Assembly (NCBI GenBank): GCA_035540675.1
Contig: DATLGB010000080.1
Span: forward strand, 1 to 25,568
Direction of reading: 5' to 3'
Length of the DNA: 25,568 nt
Origin: DATLGB01 sp035540675
GTDB lineage: Bacteria > Actinomycetota > Thermoleophilia > Solirubrobacterales > Solirubrobacteraceae
Under the pieces are notes generated by a model that worked only from the letters and a program-made list of their open reading frames with translations, was not told where the DNA came from and did no database searches. The first letter of the stretch is position 1, and each line of letters opens with the position of its first letter. Positions 15,016 through 22,338 of this stretch are shown here, in pieces. The position numbers and the translations under genes are program-made.

Positions 15016-15420
15016 TCACAGCGCCACCGAGGCGATCGCCTCCACCGCGCGCCGGTACGCGTCCGGCGACAGCCGGATGTGGGAGTGCTGGCTCATCGAG
15101 CGGGCCGGCACGCCGATCGCCTCGACCGGCGGCGCGTCGTCGAGCCGCGGGATGAGCAGCAGCGGCTCGACCTCGACCGTCCACGGCCAGCGCGGCGAGA
15201 CGGCCCGCCCCTGCACGGGCGCCTCGACGACCTCGACCACCGCGAACACCCGCCGCCATACCGACGCGTAGTAGACGAGCCGGTCGCCGGGCTCCATCCG
15301 CGGTCGCCGCGGGAAGCCGGTGCGGGTGAGGCGGGCGACGCCCCCGTCCTCGATCCACGCGGCCGGCAGCGGGCCTCGCGCGTGGCCCAGCGCCTTCAGC
15401 CAATATCCCCGCGCCTGCAC
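15016..15420 (-). CDS. EVE-domain (PUA-like) protein
   Basis: 134 residues covering one EVE domain: ARGYWLKALGHARG, RTGFPRRPRMEPGDRLVYYA, VFAVVEVVEAP, then SPRWPWTVEVEPLLLIPRLD and HIRLSPDAYRRAVEAI. EVE domains share the PUA/YTH fold and bind modified bases in DNA or RNA; many are found near restriction or defence genes, but none is visible here. GTG at 15420 is chosen since it lies just before the domain and an AAGTAT box is 7 nt upstream; an upstream start at 15477 would run into the divergent gene. It is divergent from the GST-like gene, with only 20 nt between start codons. Confidence 0.75.
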   Translation of the reverse strand: MQARGYWLKALGHARGPLPAAWIEDGGVARLTRTGFPRRPRMEPGDRLVYYASVWRRVFAVVEVVEAPVQGRAVSPRWPWTVEVEPLLLIPRLDDAPPVEAIGVPARSMSQHSHIRLSPDAYRRAVEAIASVAL

Positions 15421-15426
15421 GTGCGG

Positions 15427-15433
15427 GATACTT
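15427..15433. promoter_or_regulatory. Overlapping back-to-back -10 boxes
   Basis: GATACTT contains GATACT for the plus strand (8 nt before GTG at 15441) and AAGTAT for the minus strand (7 nt before GTG at 15420). The 20-nt gap leaves no room for separate promoters, so the two polymerases would compete. Any -35 boxes lie in the opposite coding region. Confidence 0.4.
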
Positions 15434-15440
15434 CCCGGCC

Positions 15441-15725
15441 GTGAAGCTCTACGTCTGCTGGGGCACGTTCCCCTCACCGGTCCGGCCCGGCGGCCACCCC
15501 TGCCGCAACGCGCTCCAGGCGCTCGAGCAGGCGGGCCACCGCCCCGAGGTCGTGAGGACCTACGGCTTCGGCGCGCTGCCCGCCGCGCTCAACGGCCCCC
15601 GCCGCGCCCACGTCAAGCGCCTGACCGGGCAGAGCTGGGTGCCCGCCCTCGAGCTCGACGACGGCACGGCGATCAGCGGCTCGAGCGAGATCGCCGACTG
15701 GGCGCGAACCCACCCGGCCGCCTAG
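15441..15725 (+). CDS. Short glutathione S-transferase N-terminal / glutaredoxin-like protein
   Basis: 94 residues with a thioredoxin-fold beta-alpha-beta: VKLYVCWGTFPS, HPCRNALQALEQAGHRPEVV, and the cis-Pro and Ser of GQSWVPALELDDGTAISGSS followed by EIADWART. Two cysteines flank a longer loop (Cys6 and the HPC), instead of the usual CPxC. The GST helical C-terminal domain is missing, so it may act as a small disulfide protein or be a family found only as a single domain. The glutathione-type SS motif (GSSEI) is kept. GTG at 15441 follows a -10-like sequence. The Rrf2 gene starts 1 nt after its stop, so the two are probably cotranscribed. Confidence 0.75.
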   Translation: MKLYVCWGTFPSPVRPGGHPCRNALQALEQAGHRPEVVRTYGFGALPAALNGPRRAHVKRLTGQSWVPALELDDGTAISGSSEIADWARTHPAA

Positions 15726-15726
15726 C

Positions 15727-16182
15727 TTGCGGATCTCGGCGAAGTCCGACTACGCGCTGCGCGCCGCCGCGGTGCTGGCGGCCGCGGGCGGCGGCCCGGT
15801 CAAGGGCGAGGCCCTCGCCGCCTCCCAGGAGATCCCGCAGAAGTTCCTCGAGAACATCCTCTCCGACCTGCGCCAGGCCGGCATCGTGCGCAGCCAGCGC
15901 GGCGCCGAGGGCGGCTACTGGCTCGCGCGCCCGGCGGAGGAGGTCACCGTCGCCGACGTGATCCGCGCCGTCGACGGGCCGCTGGCCAGCGTGCGCGGCC
16001 AGCGCCCCGAGGAGGTCGCCTACAACGGCCCGGCGGAGCCGCTGCAGCGCGTGTGGATCGCGGTCCGCGCCAGCGTCCGCTCGGTGACCGAGCACGTGAC
16101 GCTCGCCGACCTCGCCGGCGGGCACCTGCCGGACGAGGTGACGCGCCTGACGGGCGACCCGGACGCCTGGCGGCGCCGCTAG
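15727..16182 (+). CDS. Rrf2-family transcriptional regulator without Fe-S cysteines
   Basis: 151 residues. The N-terminus MRISAKSDYALRAAAVLAAA and the winged helix with IPQKFLENILSDLRQAGIVR, SQRGAEGGYWLARPAEEVTV and VIRAVDGPLA are standard Rrf2. The protein has no cysteine, so it cannot bind a cluster like IscR or NsrR; it resembles CymR-type regulators that control sulfur metabolism through other signals. It faces the sulfate transporter operon, and its stop overlaps that of cysA in CTAG (16179-16182). It is the obvious candidate to bind the inverted repeat at 19823-19849. The TTG start at 15727 is set by the conserved MRIS opening. Confidence 0.9.
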   Translation: MRISAKSDYALRAAAVLAAAGGGPVKGEALAASQEIPQKFLENILSDLRQAGIVRSQRGAEGGYWLARPAEEVTVADVIRAVDGPLASVRGQRPEEVAYNGPAEPLQRVWIAVRASVRSVTEHVTLADLAGGHLPDEVTRLTGDPDAWRRR

Positions 16183-17126
16183 GCCGCCGCCGGCCGCGGC
16201 GCCCGCAGCCACACGATCTCGCCCGACTCGAGCTCGAGCTCGTCGGCCTCCGTGCGCGTGACCTGCGCCGTCAGCTCCTCGCCGCTGCGCAGCACGAGCT
16301 CGACCCGCACCTCGAAGCCCAGGTGCAGCACGCGGCGCACCATCGCCTCCTCGGCGCCGTCGTCGGGGTGGCCGAGCAGGATCAGGTCGTGCGGGCGCAC
16401 GAGGCGGTCGCCGACGCGGCTGACCGGGCCGAGGAAGCCCATCACGAAGTCGTTGGCCGGGCGCTCGTAGAGGTCGCGCGGGGCGCCGACCTGCTCGATC
16501 CGCCCGCCGCGCAGGACGGCGAGCCGGTCGGCGACCTCCATCGCCTCCTCCTGGTCGTGCGTCACGAGGACGGTCGTCACGTGCATCTGGTCGTGCAGGC
16601 GCCGCAGCCAGGCGCGCAGGTCGGCGCGCACGTTGGCGTCGAGCGCGCCGAACGGCTCGTCGAGCAGCAGCACGCGCGGCTGGACGGCGAGCGCCCGCGC
16701 CAGCGCCATCCGCTGCCGCTGCCCGCCGGAGAGCTGCGCGGGGTAGCGCTCGGCGTAGCCCTCCAGGCCGACGAGCTCGAGCAACTCGTCCACGCGCTCG
16801 GCCACCTCCGCCTTCGGGCGCTTGCGGATCCGCAGCCCGAACGCGACGTTCTCGAACACCGTCAGGTGCTTGAACGCGGCGTAGTGCTGGAAGACGAACC
16901 CGATCTCGCGCTTGCGGGCGGGCAGGTGCGTGGCGCGGGCGCCCGCCACCTCGACCTCGCCCGCGTCGGGCTGCTCGAGGCCGGCGATGACGCGCAGCAG
17001 CGTCGACTTGCCGGACCCGCTCGGCCCGAGCAGCGCGGTCAGCGACCCGTCGGGCACCTCCAGGGAGACGCCGTCGAGGGCGACGAAGTCCCCGAAGCGC
17101 TTGGTGACGTGCTCGACCGTGATCAT
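16179..17126 (-). CDS. cysA: Sulfate/thiosulfate ABC transporter ATPase
   Basis: 315 residues. Walker A GPSGSGKSTLL (residues 34-44), Q-loop VFQHYAAFKHLTV, signature LSGGQRQRMALARAL, Walker B VLLLDEPFGALD and H-loop VTHDQEEAMEVADRLAVLR. The C-terminal 80 residues form a TOBE-like domain (VSRVGDRLVRPHDLILLGHP). It powers sulfate import through CysT and CysW. ATG at 17126 overlaps the cysW stop in ATGA. It is the last gene of the operon and ends tail-to-tail with the Rrf2 gene. The permease and binding-protein neighbours make sulfate more likely than molybdate. Confidence 0.93.
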   Translation of the reverse strand: MITVEHVTKRFGDFVALDGVSLEVPDGSLTALLGPSGSGKSTLLRVIAGLEQPDAGEVEVAGARATHLPARKREIGFVFQHYAAFKHLTVFENVAFGLRIRKRPKAEVAERVDELLELVGLEGYAERYPAQLSGGQRQRMALARALAVQPRVLLLDEPFGALDANVRADLRAWLRRLHDQMHVTTVLVTHDQEEAMEVADRLAVLRGGRIEQVGAPRDLYERPANDFVMGFLGPVSRVGDRLVRPHDLILLGHPDDGAEEAMVRRVLHLGFEVRVELVLRSGEELTAQVTRTEADELELESGEIVWLRAPRPAAA

Positions 17127-17935
17127 CGGGTGCTCGGGCTCCTTCGCGAGCTCAACAGGGACATCGCCAGCAGGGTGGCCAGCCCGATCAGGGCCAGCAG
17201 CGCCGACGCCGCGTAGGCGCCCGCGACGTCGAAGTTGGTGAAGCGCTTCTCGACGAGCAGCGTGAGCGTCTCGGTCTCGCCGGCGATCTTGCCCGAGACG
17301 ATGCTCACCGCCCCGAACTCGCCGATCGCCCGCGCCGTTGCCAGCACGACGCCGTAGGCGATGCCCCAGCGGATCGACGGCAGCGTCACGCGCCGGAAGG
17401 TCTGCCACGCGCCCGCGCCCAGGGTCGCGGCCGCCTGCTCCTGCTCGTCGCCGACCTCGCGCAGCACGGGCGCGACCTCGCGCACCACGAACGGCACCGA
17501 CACGAAGATCGTGGCCAGCACGATGCCCGGCACCGAGAAGATGACCTGGATGCCGCGCTCGGCCAGCCAGCCGCCGAACCAGCCGTCGCGCCCGTACAGC
17601 AGCACGAGCGACAGGCCGATGACGACCGGCGAGACCGCGAACGGCAGGTCGATCAGCGCGTCGAGGACGCGCCGGCCGGGCGCCCGTCCGCGGACGAGCG
17701 CCAGCGCCGCGACCACGCCGAACAGCGCGTTGAGCGGCACGGCGATCAGCGCGACCGCGATGGTCAGCCAGAAGGCGCTGATGGCCGCGGGCGTCGTCAC
17801 GGCGTCCCAGACGGCGCCGAGGCCGGGCTCGAACGTGCGCCAGAAGACGAGCCCGACCGGGATCAGCAGCAGCACGCCCAGGTAGCCGAGGGCCAGCGCC
17901 CGCAGCGCCAGCCGGTGGACGGTCTCAGCCCTCAT
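17123..17935 (-). CDS. cysW: Sulfate ABC transporter permease CysW
   Basis: 270 residues with about six membrane helices (the first around LALGYLGVLLLIPVGLVFWR). Typical family features are LIDLPFAVSPVVIGLSLVLL, VPFVVREVAPVLREVG, the coupling loop AAATLGAGAWQTFRRVTLPS and ARAIGEFGAVSIVSGKIAGE followed by TETLTLLVEKRF. It forms the membrane channel with CysT. ATG at 17935 lies 11 nt inside the cysT coding region, a longer overlap than elsewhere in the operon. Confidence 0.93.
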   Translation of the reverse strand: MRAETVHRLALRALALGYLGVLLLIPVGLVFWRTFEPGLGAVWDAVTTPAAISAFWLTIAVALIAVPLNALFGVVAALALVRGRAPGRRVLDALIDLPFAVSPVVIGLSLVLLYGRDGWFGGWLAERGIQVIFSVPGIVLATIFVSVPFVVREVAPVLREVGDEQEQAAATLGAGAWQTFRRVTLPSIRWGIAYGVVLATARAIGEFGAVSIVSGKIAGETETLTLLVEKRFTNFDVAGAYAASALLALIGLATLLAMSLLSSRRSPSTR

Positions 17936-18755
17936 GGCGCGCTCCCCAGCGGCCGAGCCCGCGGATCGCCACGAGCACGAGCAGCGAGATCGCCAGCAGG
18001 ACGACGGCGACCGCGGCGGCGCCGTCGGCGTTGTCGCTCTCGACCTGCTTGAAGATGTAGACGGCGGCGACCTGGGTGTCGAACGGGATGTTGCCCGACA
18101 GCAGCACGACCGACCCGAACTCGCCGACGGCGCGCGCGAAGGCGAGCGCGGCGCCCGACAGCAGCGCCGGCACGAGGTTCGGGAACACGATGCGGCGGAA
18201 CGTGACGCCCGGGGTCGCCCCGAGCGATGCGGAGGCCTCCTCCATCTCGCGGTCGAGCTCCATCAGCACGGGCTGCACCGCCCGGACGACGAACGGCAGG
18301 GTCACGAACATCAGCGCCAGCAGCACGGCGACCTGCGTGAAGGCGACGTCGATGCCGACCGGGCTGTCCTTGCCGTAGAGCGCCAGCAGCGTGATGCCGG
18401 CGACGATCGTCGGCAGCGCGAACGGCAGGTCGATGAGCGCGTTGAGGACCCGCTTGCCGCGGAAGTCGTCGCGCACGAGCACCCACGCGACGAGCAGGCC
18501 GCCCGCCGTGTTGAGCGCGGCGGCCACCAGCGAGACCACGACGGTGAAGCGCAGCGCGTCGACGGCCTGGCGCGTGGTCACCGACGCCCAGAAGTCGCCG
18601 AGGCCGCCGTCGAGCGACCGCGCGGCCACCGCCGCCAGCGGCAGCAGCACGATCAGGCTCAGCCACAGCGTCGAGACGCCGAGGCCGAGCGCCCCCGGCG
18701 GGGTGCTCAGGCGCCGGCGCCGGGGCGCCCGGATGGGGAGCTCGGCGACGCTCAT
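17925..18755 (-). CDS. cysT: Sulfate ABC transporter permease CysT
   Basis: 276 residues, six predicted helices. After a short basic N-terminus (RAPRRRRLSTPPGALGLG) come VSTLWLSLIVLLPLAAVAAR, the family hallmark LNALIDLPFALPTIVAGITL, the coupling loop EEASASLGATPGVTFRRIVF and ARAVGEFGSVVLLSGNIPFD. ATG at 18755 overlaps the sbp stop in ATGA. The coding region overlaps cysW by 11 nt. It forms the channel with CysW. Confidence 0.93.
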   Translation of the reverse strand: MSVAELPIRAPRRRRLSTPPGALGLGVSTLWLSLIVLLPLAAVAARSLDGGLGDFWASVTTRQAVDALRFTVVVSLVAAALNTAGGLLVAWVLVRDDFRGKRVLNALIDLPFALPTIVAGITLLALYGKDSPVGIDVAFTQVAVLLALMFVTLPFVVRAVQPVLMELDREMEEASASLGATPGVTFRRIVFPNLVPALLSGAALAFARAVGEFGSVVLLSGNIPFDTQVAAVYIFKQVESDNADGAAAVAVVLLAISLLVLVAIRGLGRWGARHEG

Positions 18756-19780
18756 CGCGCCGTCGACACCCCCGCCTCCTCCTCGATCTTCGCGACCGAC
18801 CCCCGCTCGGGGTCGAACAGCTCGGCGTTGACCTTGTCCCAGCCGCCGAGGTCGGCGATGGTGAACAGGTTGCGCGGCGTCGGGAAGCGGTCGGCCGCCT
18901 GCGCGAGCAGCCGCTCGTCCACCGGCCGGTAGCCCCACTCGGCGAACGCCCGCTGCCCGGCCTCCGACAGGGCGAAGCGCAGGAACGCGCGCGCGGCCGG
19001 CGGCGCGTCCTTGGTGACCGCCACCGGATTCTCGATCTGGATCGTGTCGTCGGGGACGACGTAGTCGAGCTCCTCGCCCTTCTTCTGCGCCGTGATCGCC
19101 TCGTTCTCGTAGGCGAGCAGGACGTCGCCGACGCCGTTCGCGAACGACTGCAGCGCCTCGCGGGCCGACTTGTCCTGCACCCGCACGTGCTCGGTGATCA
19201 GCTCGCGCAGGTACGCAAGCCCGGCCTCCGGATCCTCGCCCAGCCGGGACGCCGCGCCGTAGGCGGCGAGCAGGTTCCACTTGGCCCCGCCCGACGTGAA
19301 CGGGTTCGGCGTGACCACCTCCACCCCCGGCCGCAGCAGGTCGGCCCAGGTGCGGATGTTCTCGGGGTTGCCCTCGCGGACGGCGAAGACGACGACCGAG
19401 GTGCTCACGTTGCCGTCCGACGGCGTCTGATCCCAGTTCGGATCGACGAGCCCGGCGTCCACCAGCCGCTCGAGGTCGGGCTGCAGCGAGAACGTGACGT
19501 AGTCGGCGTCGAGCCCGGCTTCGACCGCGCGGCTCTGGTCGCCCGACGCGCCGTAGGAGGACTTGAAGCTCACGCCCCGCCCGGCCTCGGTCGCGGCGAA
19601 CGCCGGGATGATCTCGTCGTAGACGACCTGCGGCGTCGAGTACGCGACCAGCGAGACCGTGTCCCCGCCACCGCCGCCGGTGGCCGCCGAGGCGCCGTGG
19701 ACGTCGCTGGCGCCGCCGCAGCCGGCGGCGGCGAGCGAGGCGGCGCCGATGGCGGCGAGGGCGAGCGTGGGGAGCTTCAT
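18752..19780 (-). CDS. sbp: Sulfate-binding lipoprotein
   Basis: 342 residues. Lipoprotein signal MKLPTLALAAIGAASLAAAG with lipobox cysteine at 21, then a Gly-rich linker. The mature part is Sbp/CysP-like: SLVAYSTPQVVYDEIIPAFA, FKSSYGASGDQSRAVEAGLD, ADYVTFSLQPDLERLVDAGL and VVTPNPFTSGGAKWNLLAAY, in which the conserved Ser/Gly positions bind sulfate by hydrogen bonds. It catches sulfate outside the membrane for CysTWA. ATG at 19780 is chosen since it starts the signal peptide; an upstream in-frame start would add 16 polar residues. First gene of the operon; a promoter with an inverted repeat lies about 45 nt upstream. Confidence 0.94.
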   Translation of the reverse strand: MKLPTLALAAIGAASLAAAGCGGASDVHGASAATGGGGGDTVSLVAYSTPQVVYDEIIPAFAATEAGRGVSFKSSYGASGDQSRAVEAGLDADYVTFSLQPDLERLVDAGLVDPNWDQTPSDGNVSTSVVVFAVREGNPENIRTWADLLRPGVEVVTPNPFTSGGAKWNLLAAYGAASRLGEDPEAGLAYLRELITEHVRVQDKSAREALQSFANGVGDVLLAYENEAITAQKKGEELDYVVPDDTIQIENPVAVTKDAPPAARAFLRFALSEAGQRAFAEWGYRPVDERLLAQAADRFPTPRNLFTIADLGGWDKVNAELFDPERGSVAKIEEEAGVSTAR

Positions 19781-19822
19781 CGGGAACGTTTCCTGCTTTC
19801 GGGGCTTTCCGACCGGACTGGT

Positions 19823-19849
19823 CGACAAGTAAGTCTACAAAACTTGTCG
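19823..19849 (-). promoter_or_regulatory. sbp promoter with inverted-repeat operator
   Basis: CGACAAGT (19823-19830) and ACTTGTCG (19842-19849) form a perfect 8-bp inverted repeat with an 11-nt spacer in an AT-richer island. The spacer holds the minus-strand -10 box TAGACT (19837-19832); a weak -35 GTTCAC is 17 nt upstream (19860-19855). A protein on the repeat would block the promoter. The convergent Rrf2 regulator is the likely binder, by inference. Confidence 0.6.
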
Positions 19850-19886
19850 GCAATGTGAACCGCGCCCGCCGTGACACCCTCCCGGG

Positions 19887-20642
19887 ATGGACCGCGCCCG
19901 CGTCAGCTCGATCACCCACGGCGACCTCCCGCTGCACAACCCCTTCGGGCCGGAACGGCTCGACGAGGTGATCGACCTGCTCGAGCTCGGCCGCGGCGAG
20001 AAGGTGCTCGACGTGGGCTGCGGGACCGGCGAGCTGCTCATCCGGCTCGCGGAGCGCTTCGGCTGCCACGGGGTCGGCATCGACAGCTCCCCCGGCCAGA
20101 TCGAGGAGGCGCGCCGGCGATCGCGGGAGCGCGTCTACTACACCGGCCTCGACTTCGTCGTCGCCGACGTGCGCTCCGAGCCGCTGCCCGACGGCCCGTT
20201 CGCGCTGGCCGCCTGCATCGGCTCGATGCACGCGCTCGGCGACGGGCTCGCGCCGGCGCTGGAGCGCCTGGCCGCCGTCACCGCGCCCGGAGGCCACGTC
20301 CTGATCGGCGACGGCTACTGGCGACGCCCGCCGCAGCCCGAGTACCTCGAGGCGCTCGGCGCCACGGCCGGCGAGCTCCCCGACTACGCGGGTCTCATGG
20401 CGGCGGGCGAGGCCGCCGGCCTCGAGGCGGTGTACGCCACCGCCTCCACGCAGGAGGAGTGGGACCGCTACGAGTGGCGGCTGATCCTCAACGGGCTGCG
20501 GTTCGCGGCGCAGCACCCGGACGACCCGGATGCCGCCGAGGTCGCCGAATGGGCGCGGGCGGCGCGACGGCGCTACCTGGCGCCGGGCGGCCGCGAGACG
20601 CTCGGCTTCGCGCTCGTGCTGTTCGCTTGCCGGGCGCCTTAA
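19887..20642 (+). CDS. Class I SAM-dependent methyltransferase
   Basis: 251 residues. Motif I VLDVGCGTGELLIRLAERFG (about residues 40-59), acidic loop GVGIDSSPGQIEEARRR, motif near LDFVVADVRSEPLPDGPFAL, CIGSMHALGD and the post-motif PGGHVLIGDGYWRRPPQPEY. The C-terminal third (EEWDRYEWRLILNGLRFAAQ) is helical. Substrate unknown; it belongs with the small-molecule methyltransferase branch. ATG at 19887 has no Shine-Dalgarno; CACCCT 6 nt upstream may be a -10 box. It is divergent from the sulfate operon and shares the 106-nt promoter gap with it, so co-regulation with sulfur supply is possible but unproven. Confidence 0.88.
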   Translation: MDRARVSSITHGDLPLHNPFGPERLDEVIDLLELGRGEKVLDVGCGTGELLIRLAERFGCHGVGIDSSPGQIEEARRRSRERVYYTGLDFVVADVRSEPLPDGPFALAACIGSMHALGDGLAPALERLAAVTAPGGHVLIGDGYWRRPPQPEYLEALGATAGELPDYAGLMAAGEAAGLEAVYATASTQEEWDRYEWRLILNGLRFAAQHPDDPDAAEVAEWARAARRRYLAPGGRETLGFALVLFACRAP

Positions 20643-20645
20643 AGG

Positions 20646-20674
20646 CGGAAGGCCCGCACACGGCGGGCCTTCCG
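20646..20674. terminator. Bidirectional hairpin terminator
   Basis: CGGAAGGCCCGC (20646-20657) and GCGGGCCTTCCG (20663-20674) form a perfect 12-bp stem with loop ACACG between two convergent genes. The plus-strand side is followed by TTGCTC and the other side by CCTTTAA, so it can serve both directions. Confidence 0.85.
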
Positions 20675-20694
20675 TTGCTCAGGGCTCGTGCGAG

Positions 20695-22269
20695 CTAGTT
20701 GAACACGAAGTAGTAGACGTCCTTCGGGTTGTACGGCGCCCACGGCTTGTCGACGTTCGGGTACCGGTTGCAGGTCCTCGACTTCTGCGAGGGCAGGCAG
20801 GGGTTGAACGGGTTCACGAAGCCCTCCTTCGGGTCGGCCGGCGCCTCGTCGGCGTCGGGATGCGTCGGCGGGCGGCCGCTCGCGGCCTGGCGGCTGCACT
20901 CCCACACGTTGGTGAGGTCGTCGTGGTCCTGGTCGTCCGCGCCGTCGCGCACGCCGTCGCCGTCGGAGTCCGGATCGTCGAGGCGGGTCCCGGCGTACTT
21001 GACGGGGTAGCCGGTCTCCTTGGTGTAGACCTTCTCCCACCACTCCGGGCGGCTGGTGCAGCCGTGAGACTCCTCGAAGTTGTTCAGGCCGTCGGCGTCC
21101 TCGTCGCGCTCGCCGTCGTGCAGCCACCCGTCCTGGTCGGCGTCGTAGTAGGTGACCTCGGCGCGGAGGTAGACCTTGCCGTCGTCGGCGAGGTTCAGAT
21201 CGCGCTCCTGCGAGACCGTTCCGTCGCGGTTGAAGTCGCGGATGTCATAGGCCTGGCGCGGCTCGTACCACCACGAGTTGACGCCCGACACGTGGACCGG
21301 GCTGTAGCCGTTGCCGGCGTCGGCCGCCCAAGCCAGGAACTCCTGCTGGCGGTCGTAGCCCAGGGCGGCGACGCTCGGCTTGCGCCGGCCGTCGGCCTCA
21401 CGGGCGAACCGCGAGTGCTGCAGGCCGTCGGAGTAGCTCAGCGAGGCCAGCGAGCGCGGCTCGCCGCGGCTCTGGATGGTGTAGATCCAGAGCTTGTACT
21501 CCTCGAGCTGGCTCAGCGAATCGCCGTCGTAGTCCGTCTCGGCGTCGGTGCCGTCGAGCGGGTTCGGGTAGGGCCGCTTGCCGGGGTACGGGAGCGACCG
21601 GTTCGGATCCTGGTACTCGTCGTCGTTGAGGTCGACGGCGGCGCGGTACTCGTAGCCGTCCTCGACGCCGTCGCCGTCGCTGTCGCGCTTGCACGCGTCG
21701 GTCTTGAGCGTCTTCTCGAACTCGTCGGACAGCAGGTCGTTGTCGTCGTCGAGGTCGGCGCTGTTCTTGACGTCGTCGCCGTCGCAGTCGCCGTCGGGCG
21801 CGGCGGCCGGGGGCGCGTCGACCGAGCCGGGCGGCTTCGCCGGCAGGATGTGCGGCGACTTCGACAGCGCCGTGAAGCGCGCGCCGAAGCGCTTGGCCAG
21901 CACCCGGACGCGGAAGGGCGTCGCGACCGGGGTGCCGTCCTTGACGACCAGGTGCTCGGACAGCTTCGCGGGCAGCACGACCTTGATCTGCCGCCGGGTC
22001 GAGACGTCCGCCTTGACGAAGACGGCGGGCGCGCCGTCGCGCTTGAAGACGACGGAGTTGCGGCCCTTGCCGCGGATGAAGTACTTGCCGTACACGGTCA
22101 GCGTCTCGCCGATCGCGGGAGTCGCCGGCGCGACTCGCGTCACGACCGGCTTCTTGACCTTCTTCTTGGCGGCTTCGGCCTGGCCGGCCGGAGCGACGAG
22201 CGCGGCCAGCGCAGCCATCATGGCGACGCGGCGCAGCGACAGGCGAGATGTGCGTCGTGTGCTGTCCAT
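20695..22269 (-). CDS. Secreted IPT/TIG protein with calcium-binding (TSP3/EF-hand-like) repeats
   Basis: 524 residues. The signal peptide is twin-arginine-rich at the start (MDSTRRTSRLSLRRVAMMAA) and cleavage after AEA is likely. Residues about 40-140 form an IPT/TIG-like beta-sandwich (VTRVAPATPAIGETLTVYGK, FRVRVLAKRFGARF). The remainder carries acidic calcium loops: DCDGDDVKNSADLDDDNDLL, DSDGDGVEDGYEY, DYDGDSLSQLEE, DFNRDGTVSQERDL, DADQDGWLHDGE, DEDADGLNNFEE and DPDSDGDGVRDGADDQDHDD. The C-terminus ends DVYYFVFN with no membrane anchor or sorting signal. It is probably an extracellular, calcium-stabilised protein of unknown role. ATG at 22269 is used; an internal Met at 17 would leave a weaker signal. 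It stands alone between the terminator and the aro operon. Confidence 0.85.
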   Translation of the reverse strand: MDSTRRTSRLSLRRVAMMAALAALVAPAGQAEAAKKKVKKPVVTRVAPATPAIGETLTVYGKYFIRGKGRNSVVFKRDGAPAVFVKADVSTRRQIKVVLPAKLSEHLVVKDGTPVATPFRVRVLAKRFGARFTALSKSPHILPAKPPGSVDAPPAAAPDGDCDGDDVKNSADLDDDNDLLSDEFEKTLKTDACKRDSDGDGVEDGYEYRAAVDLNDDEYQDPNRSLPYPGKRPYPNPLDGTDAETDYDGDSLSQLEEYKLWIYTIQSRGEPRSLASLSYSDGLQHSRFAREADGRRKPSVAALGYDRQQEFLAWAADAGNGYSPVHVSGVNSWWYEPRQAYDIRDFNRDGTVSQERDLNLADDGKVYLRAEVTYYDADQDGWLHDGERDEDADGLNNFEESHGCTSRPEWWEKVYTKETGYPVKYAGTRLDDPDSDGDGVRDGADDQDHDDLTNVWECSRQAASGRPPTHPDADEAPADPKEGFVNPFNPCLPSQKSRTCNRYPNVDKPWAPYNPKDVYYFVFN

Positions 22270-22338
22270 ACCGTGCCTACATCGGCTGCCCGGGTGGACG
22301 GCTTGAGCAAAGGCCGCGGGATGTCCAGGCGCGAACGG

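Noticed and set aside
15421..15477. A longer EVE-domain protein starting at 15477
   Set aside because: The extra 19 residues are Arg/Pro/Ser-rich, precede the domain and overlap the divergent gene's start.
17925..20516. A single 863-residue frame on the minus strand ending with CysT
   Set aside because: Only the part from ATG 18755 is CysT; the upstream extension runs out of frame through sbp and the methyltransferase. The 433-2361 and 5437-7719 frames are rejected for the same reason.
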